Positions 19,832 to 64,000 of a stretch of 64,000 nucleotides of DNA are shown here, piece after piece (within the stretch, counting starts at the first letter, position 1; the number at the start of each line of letters is the position of its first letter). Origin of the DNA: Portunus trituberculatus (lineage: Eukaryota > Arthropoda > Malacostraca > Decapoda > Portunidae). A program made the position numbers and the translations under genes. The stretch covers positions 20,830,994-20,894,993 of the forward strand of contig NC_059292.1 of NCBI RefSeq assembly GCF_017591435.1, read 5' to 3'. Below the pieces are notes generated by a model, which worked only from the letters and a program-made list of their open reading frames with translations, was not told the origin of the DNA and searched no databases.

Positions 19832-19935
19832 TGTTATGTAAGAACGGAAAGCCGGCCAAGGGCAAGAAAAACTAAAAAAAAAAAAAGCCCATTTAATTGC
19901 AGTAATGGTAGGTTTTGATGTCAGGTGTAGAAGTT
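19832..19935 (-). mobile_element. LINE family A 3' tail
   Basis: The plus strand reads a T-run, then TATGTAAGAACGGAAAGCC, GGCCAAGGGCAA, an A-run and AGCCCA. This is the same terminal signature as at 52445 and 63722, in minus orientation with the poly(A) at the left. Confidence 0.7.
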
Positions 19936-20399
19936 TGTGTATGGCCAAATAAAGTCATGGAATCATGTCCCTGATGATTGATTTCCCTTTAGTGTATCCG
20001 ACGTTCATGTCACCAAATATACAAGTTGGTGCGTCCTGTGTGACCAGTCTGTGAAAGTCTGTCAGAGGAAGATATGTTCTGCGAGGAGGGAGGGAGATAT
20101 GGTATCTGCATTTATTGTGCCCGTGTTTGTTGTGACTGAGGTCTGTGATATGTATGTATGAATGTCGTCTTATTGTATGTATGCATGAAAGTAGTCTGCC
20201 ATGGTGTACCTTATGGTTAGAATTGCTGAACCGTCGTACTGAGTGTTGTGGCCTTGAACATTGGTTGTTCATCCTTTGCCTCATCTGTGTTGTTGAGGAG
20301 GATGACACCTGGTTTGTATTGTAGATATGTATTAATAAGTGATAATCTGTTTTCGCTAAAACACTTTACCACATTTGGGAAGTGTAGAAGACGCGTCGG

Positions 20400-21790
20400 C
20401 GTGACCACAAAAGGATGGCAGGCTCCTGAGGAAGGGATAATGATTTTTAACAGCCAACTGGCAGGTTAAGCACCACACGGCAAGGGCGGGAAACTCCTGA
20501 CGAAGGGCTAGACTTGACGAAGGGCTAGACTTCTCAGTGTGGTAAAGTGTTTTAGCACATGCAGGAAAGTTATCGGTGATGTTGTAGAGAGTCTGCATCC
20601 TTATGTCAGGAGCGCGGCGCCCTTGGTGTATGGTCACGATGTAGCGTCTGCTACACTCGTCAAGTAAGTGGGAGTGTTGTAGCAACTGCAGTAGGGTAGA
20701 CAGAAATAGTGAGAGAGAAACACCATGCCTTTGTCAGGAGCGCGACACCCTGGGAGTACGTTACCGCAGTGTCGTCTCCTGCATTCACTCCCATAAGTTT
20801 CTGAAAGTGTTTTTCCAACTGCAGGAGGTTGAAGGTCATGGTGATATTCATCATACCTTCGTCAGTAGCATGGTGCCATGGCCATGGTCTCTCGTGCACT
20901 CCCCAAGTGTGTGAGTGTTGTAGCACTGCAAGAAGGTTGGCGATCATATTGAGGTATTATCATCCCTCCGTCAACGAGCGGAAGGTTCTATGTGGACGGT
21001 CGTGCTGTGGCGTCTCCTGCACTCCCTTAGTGTCTGGGAGTGTTGTAACATCAGGCTGATTGTTATGTTTAAACACTTTGGGGACTAATTGCAAAAGAAG
21101 CCACAGCATAACCGTACACCAAAGGCGCCAGGATCCTGACGAAGGGATGGTGACTTTTAAACATGACAGTCAGCTTGCAGGTGCTACAACCCACCCAGAC
21201 ACGGCACGACTGGACAACAAGGGCCCCACACTACTAACGATAGGATGGAGAATGTCTCAACATGACCGTCAACCGGCTTCCCTTGGTAGCCACACGATCA
21301 ATGGCATCTTTTGGTCCCATATAAGTAGAAACATAATCAAGGGCATCCTTTGGCGTCACTGCTTACCAAGGGCGCCACGCTCGTGACGAAGAGATAGTGA
21401 TTATCTCAATATGAACTTCAACCCTCCTGCAGGTAGGAAACACTCTCAGACATTTAAGAGCTTGAGTGCAGGAGACGCCACGGCCCGTCCGTACACTAAA
21501 GGCGCCGCGCTCCTGACGAAGGGATGGGAATCCCTCAACATGACCGTCAATCATTCCTGCCATTGCTATAACACTCTCACATTCCTGAGGAGTATAAAAG
21601 AGGTCATGGCGTTGGCGCACACCGAGGGCGTCATTCTCCTCAATATAACCTTCAGTACTCCTACAGGTGCATTAAAAATACTCGCAGACACTTAGGAGAG
21701 TGAATACAGAAGATACCACGGCACGACGATACACCAAGGGCGTCACGCTTCTAACGACGGGATGGAGACTCTCAACATGACCAATAAACG
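20400..21790. repeat. Degenerate ~115-bp satellite, arranged in both orientations
   Basis: A unit containing GCGCC..GCTCCTGACGAAGGGATGG, then CTCAACATGACCGTCAA, CTGCAGGTGCTACAACACTC, and GAGTGCAGGAGACGCCACGG recurs roughly every 110-120 bp. Between about 20540 and 21060 the units lie in one orientation (for example CGTCAGGAGCGCG..GCC). From about 21120 to 21790, and at 20400-20530, they lie in the other. Copies differ by many substitutions, so the array is old. No coding function is visible. Confidence 0.75.
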
Positions 21791-21799
21791 GCATCCTTC

Positions 21800-22470
21800 C
21801 CCTTGAAAGCCAAAGAATCACTAGCGTCCTTTGGTAGCCACACGAGCACAGGCATCCTGTGGTCCCCTCCCTTGGTAGCCACACGATCATAGGCATCTTG
21901 TGGTTCCCTCTCTTGGTAGCCACACGATCACAGGTATCCTGTGGTCCCCTCCCTTGGTAGCCACACGATCACTGGCATCCTGTGGTCCCCTCCCTTGGTA
22001 GCCACACGATCACAGGCATCCTGTGGTCCCCTCCCTTGGTAGCCACACGATCACAGGCATCCTGTGGTCCCTCATTGGTAGCCACACGATCACAGGCATC
22101 CTGTGGTCCCTCTTGGTAGCCACACGATCACAGGCATCCTGTGGTCCCCTCCCTTGGTAGCCACACGATCACAGGCATCCTGTGGTCCCCTCCCTTGGTA
22201 GCCACACGATCACAGGCATCCTGTGGTCCCCTCCCTTGGTAGCCACACGATCACAGGCATCCTGTGGTCCCCTCCACACGATCACAGGCATCCTGTGGTT
22301 CCCTCCCTTGGTAGCCACACGATCACAGGCATCCTGTGGTCCCCTCCCTTGGTAGCCACACGATCACAGGCATCCTGTGGTCCCCTCCCTTGGTAACCAC
22401 ACGATCACTGGCATCCTGTGGTCCCCTTCCTTCGTAGCCACACGGTCATTGGCATCCTTTGGCGTCACCA
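21800..22470. repeat. 41-bp minisatellite, about 16 copies
   Basis: The unit starts TCCCTTGGTAGCCACACG, continues ATCACAGGCATCCTGTGG and ends TCCCC. Copies from about 21,880 to 22,400 are nearly identical with a few internal deletions; the outer copies are more diverged. Related words also occur at 21,268-21,330 inside the 115-bp satellite, so it may have grown from that sequence. Confidence 0.92.
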
Positions 22471-25226
22471 TACACCAAGGTCGCTGAGCTCCTGATGAAG
22501 AGAGTGACTTTCAACATGACCTTCAACCTTTTTCTTCAGGGGTGAAAAACTTGCAAAAACTTTTGTTTCCCAGACACTTTTATTCCCCTATGTTTTATTT
22601 ATATATTCATTCATTTTTAATACATTTTCTGATGACACAATGGCTGCAAGTTCCTATACATCGCACAAAAGAAATGCATTGTACACGGTCTTAGCTCATC
22701 TGTCCCGAGCCTTGAGACACCGGCGTGTAGAACACCAAACAACCTGCCCTTGTTAAAGTTTGGCAAACTTTCTCATGCATTCCGTCAACATGCGTCTGCG
22801 ATGTGAAGGTAAACAAAGTGATGCAACTTGGTGGGCACACAAGACTCCAGTGCTGAGCCTCGCACTTTTGGGAGAAAGAAACTACGTACTTTGCTTTGTT
22901 ATACTGTACAGGAAAGTTCAATATATCTGTCTATACGTGTTAACTGAAGGTCGCCACTGCTGTTTATCATACAGATCCACTAAATAGGTCTTCAACACAG
23001 TATAGGAGAGGATATAATGACTCATTGCTATTAAATACGTTTTTCCCCATTTCATAATGCAGAACCTTTATCTAAGTAACACAATAAAACTTCTCTTGCA
23101 CACTTCCTTACAATTTCCATCACAGTCATGTAGCAAGAGTAAAGATTGGTATTCTAAAACTCTCTGCTCTCATACAACACATCAATGATTAGCAGAGTTA
23201 TCAAGAGTGTTCCTCCTTTCAATAGTGTAGAGATCTTTTGTTAATAAGTAACTACAACCATAAAAAAAACACACGCACACTTAAAATCCTGTGTAGGTTT
23301 ACGTAGATAACCTTTTGAAAGTAGCGGAGGCGCGGCGCAGAAGTTTCAGAATACGGTCCAAGCGCTGAGATGTTTAAAAATACCAAGGTCCTCCTATGTC
23401 TCCGAGAGTTCTGAGCGACATCTACGGGGCATCAGTGCATTAGCGTGTCAGTGAAAGCTGTGGCTGTCACCTGTAGTGTGTGCGGTCTGGCCTTCGCAGT
23501 GCAGCCTGGGTTAGTACAGTTAAACATCTCAGCGCTTTTATATTATATCTAATGGACGTTACCGTGATTTTTCAAGGATGTTTTCATGTTTGAGGTGATA
23601 GTTTGATATGGATTTTACATTTGTGAGAAAATGAAAAGATTTGTAAGTACTCCGATTAATTACCTTTGTGGTCTTTGAAAACTGTCCTTTGAAGAAAGAA
23701 AAAAAGTTTCAGAATACGGAAATGCGGAGTATGCAGTGCCCGTGCACTAGCTAGGCCTGGCTGGCACTCTCATAAAGCTCGTGGTCACCTCTCCTGGCTA
23801 GTTTTCAAGAAAGCGATCTTCTTTAGGTGTAACCACCTTGGACAAGAATCATTACTCACTGGCGTTATTAAACAGTCCGCTAATTCTCATAAATGCATTA
23901 CCTTGCTTCATACATTCTAAAATTGTCAACAGTTTCATACACGTATGTTTCATACGGAGACAGACTGCCACACGTAGACCTGCATGGTGGCTTCATGCAA
24001 CTTCCCTTATAATGTTGTGTTCTTATGCTCTAACAGGTCTCGCCTCATCTACAGGATGGAGATGGGCTCCGTTGGGAAGCTGATCACTGCGCTTGCACCA
24101 TTAGTCTTATTCTTCGCTTCATATGTCTGGTTTGTGTTTCCAGTGACCTGTTTGTTGTTACTTTACCTCACCGTGTCTGAAGCTTTCGTCCTGTCATATC
24201 TTGCCCCATGAATCTGGTTCGTGTATGCAAATTCTTGTTAATTGTTCTTCTTTACATTCGCGGCATAATATTTCGCGATTTCTGATTCGAAGTGGCACTT
24301 ACTGACACGGCAAGACCATCTTTCTCTCCAATTAACAATGAGACATGCAAATGTGACTGACAAATGACTACTATAAATATCTCCATAGATAACTAAATAT
24401 TACTATAAGTTAATACTTTTTATGCTCACGCAAATCCACCAATTAAGAATACTACAACTCGCTTTAATGTTTAGTGTGGCACGTAAGACATCTTGATCTT
24501 TTGATAAGTCTTTGAGACTATACTGTTTAGCGATTGACACCTGAAAGCGATTTGTTTTTTGTTTTCATTTCATGCTTTCCTTTTCTTTCTTTTTCATGCC
24601 CTAAATCAGATTCTCTCTCATATAGAATAAATGAACAAGTAAAATATAAGGATGACAAAATAAGATCAAACTTTCAAATTCATGATGGTGCCGTGTCTCC
24701 GGCAGCGGTCAGGGCATGTCGTGGCGGACCAATATGCAGCGAGGCTTGTGGAAGGGCGCGTTGCCTTCATGGACCTACGCCGATCACGTCAGGAGGATCG
24801 CGAGAGGTAATAGTGTTGACATAGGGTTACCTCAGTCTCTCCACACAGGTATATGAAAATTATATATGTTTGTGGAACTCAATGCCTGTTTAAGTATTTC
24901 CTCCCGCCTTGGACTTAACTATTTCTAGAGCGAGGTTTCGAAACACTTATCTTCACATTTGTATAAATAGGGTCTATATAATCATTACTAAGAAGATTAG
25001 TATATCTGGTTATAAGGACACGCCTCTTTGAATTACAAAAGTTTTGTACCTATGCTCCCCGAGGTGAACGAAGGATAGCTAAGATATTATATGCACGGAG
25101 AAAAGCATGAAAGTTAGCTCTAATCAAACCAGATAAATAAAGTGAAATCAGATTAAACCAAATAAACATTGATAGTTTATCAGTTAATGCACAATGAATG
25201 GGATTTCAAAAATTTATCCTTTTCAG
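22471..25226. other. Gene-free region, AT-rich
   Basis: After one last satellite-like unit (22471-22540) I see no convincing coding sequence, tandem array or inverted repeat. Two short near-identical words (GTTTCAGAATACGG at about 23340 and 23707) are the only repeats noted. It should hold the intron, and possibly 5' exons, of the FN2 gene, but none could be assigned. Confidence 0.5.
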
Positions 25227-63515
<38,289 letters not shown>

Positions 63516-63529
63516 GTGAGGCTTCTAAT

Positions 63530-63543
63530 GCTACTGCTGCTGT

Positions 63544-63588
<45 letters not shown>

Positions 63589-63611
63589 AACTACTGTTAT
63601 TATTGTATCTC

Positions 63612-63668
<57 letters not shown>
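63530..63668. repeat. (TAC)n and (GA)n microsatellites
   Basis: ACT trinucleotides 63544-63590, then GA 63613-63668, both in the intron after FN2 exon 9. Confidence 0.97.
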
Positions 63669-63672
<4 letters not shown>

Positions 63673-63721
63673 AATTGTACACTTCCAACTCTTGCAGTTA
63701 CTGTTCAATACAACGTAGATC

Positions 63722-64000
63722 ATATTTTTTTTCGTGTAAGAGCGGAAAACTGGCCATTGGCAAAAAAAAAAAAAAAACTTTAAAAGAGCCCACTCAGTTG
63801 AAAGTTCCCGTGGAGGTCCGAGAGATTTAGCCAAAAGAAAGGGATAAATGTCTTGAAACTTGCCTTTTTAAATGGCTTCAGGTAATAATAAGATGGAAAT
63901 ACATATGCAAGTAGGGAGTTCCAGAATTTACTAGAAATTTACCAATTACCACTGACAATCATAAATATCACAAAATCGGTAACCCAAAATTTCTAATATA
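63722..64000 (-). mobile_element. LINE family A 3' end, runs off the window
   Basis: The plus strand begins with a T-run, then GTGTAAGAGCGGAAAACTGG, an A-run and AGAGCCCACTCAGT. It matches the 52445 copy in order. The coding part lies beyond the right edge. Confidence 0.85.

Larger units (their letters stand above)
19069..20308 (-). mobile_element. Degenerate endonuclease-LINE remnant
   Basis: Minus-strand reading at 19955-20308 gives YLPLTDFHRLVTQDAPTCIF followed by GDMNVGYTKG, resembling the GDFN active-site segment of endonuclease/exonuclease/phosphatase domains in LINEs. Farther along (19830-19470 and 19260-19069) broken minus frames such as SAKWEEFSNEIQ could be its continuation. A family A LINE tail (19832-19935) and a GTATAATGT tandem (19287-19435) interrupt it. 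The assignment rests on the single endonuclease block. Confidence 0.35.

Noticed and set aside
20829..21695. Several 75-108-codon frames in 20.8-21.7 kb
   Set aside because: They fall in the 115-bp satellite, differ from unit to unit and have no shared frame.
24684..24806. GC-rich frame reading DQYAARLVEGRVAFMDLRRS that ends near a GTAATA donor-like site
   Set aside because: Looks coding-like, but the phase is wrong for FN2 exon 1, no acceptor was clear and I recognise no family. Left out as an exon.

Overview
The window is a gene-poor, repeat-dense stretch of arthropod-like nuclear DNA. Introns have GT..AG borders. There are many degenerate non-LTR retrotransposons, tRNA-derived SINEs, terminal-inverted-repeat elements, and very long (GA)n, (CA)n and (TA)n arrays. 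Together these suggest a decapod crustacean, probably a crab; this is inferred from repeat style only and not proven.

One host gene is well supported. On the + strand, from about 25.2 kb to beyond the right edge, nine exons each encode one fibronectin type II (FN2) module. Between them lie seven short Pro-rich linker exons (14-18 codons) and one Thr-rich, mucin-like exon. Every exon begins and ends in phase 1, so all join in one frame. Seven of the nine modules share an exact C-x13-C-x9-C-x15-C spacing. The second module carries a one-base deletion at a conserved cysteine codon. Neither the 5' end (signal peptide) nor the 3' end of the gene was found. The product looks like a secreted multi-FN2 protein.

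Layout: 0-10 kb holds LINE fragments, two inverted-repeat elements, a PIF/Harbinger-like element inserted into a LINE catalytic motif, and three SINEs. 10-18.8 kb holds copies of one LINE 3' region separated by (GA)n arrays of 0.7-1.4 kb, some scrambled in a way that suggests assembly error. 19-22.5 kb holds a degenerate endonuclease-LINE remnant, a ~115-bp satellite in both orientations and a 41-bp minisatellite. 22.5-25.2 kb is quiet. 25.2-40 kb is a huge intron with a tail-to-tail LINE pair, an inverted SINE pair and two abutting inverted-repeat elements. 40-47.2 kb holds clustered FN2 and linker exons, a 33-bp Pro-type minisatellite, SINEs and a 20-bp minisatellite. 47.3-60.2 kb is a second huge intron with an I-type LINE (RNase H), (GA)n, a gag-like coiled-coil repeat and a nearly complete two-ORF LINE. 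60.5-63.5 kb holds the last four FN2 exons in view. A LINE 3' end runs off the right edge.

No intact transposon ORF, rRNA, CRISPR or prokaryotic feature is present. No viral sequence was recognised.
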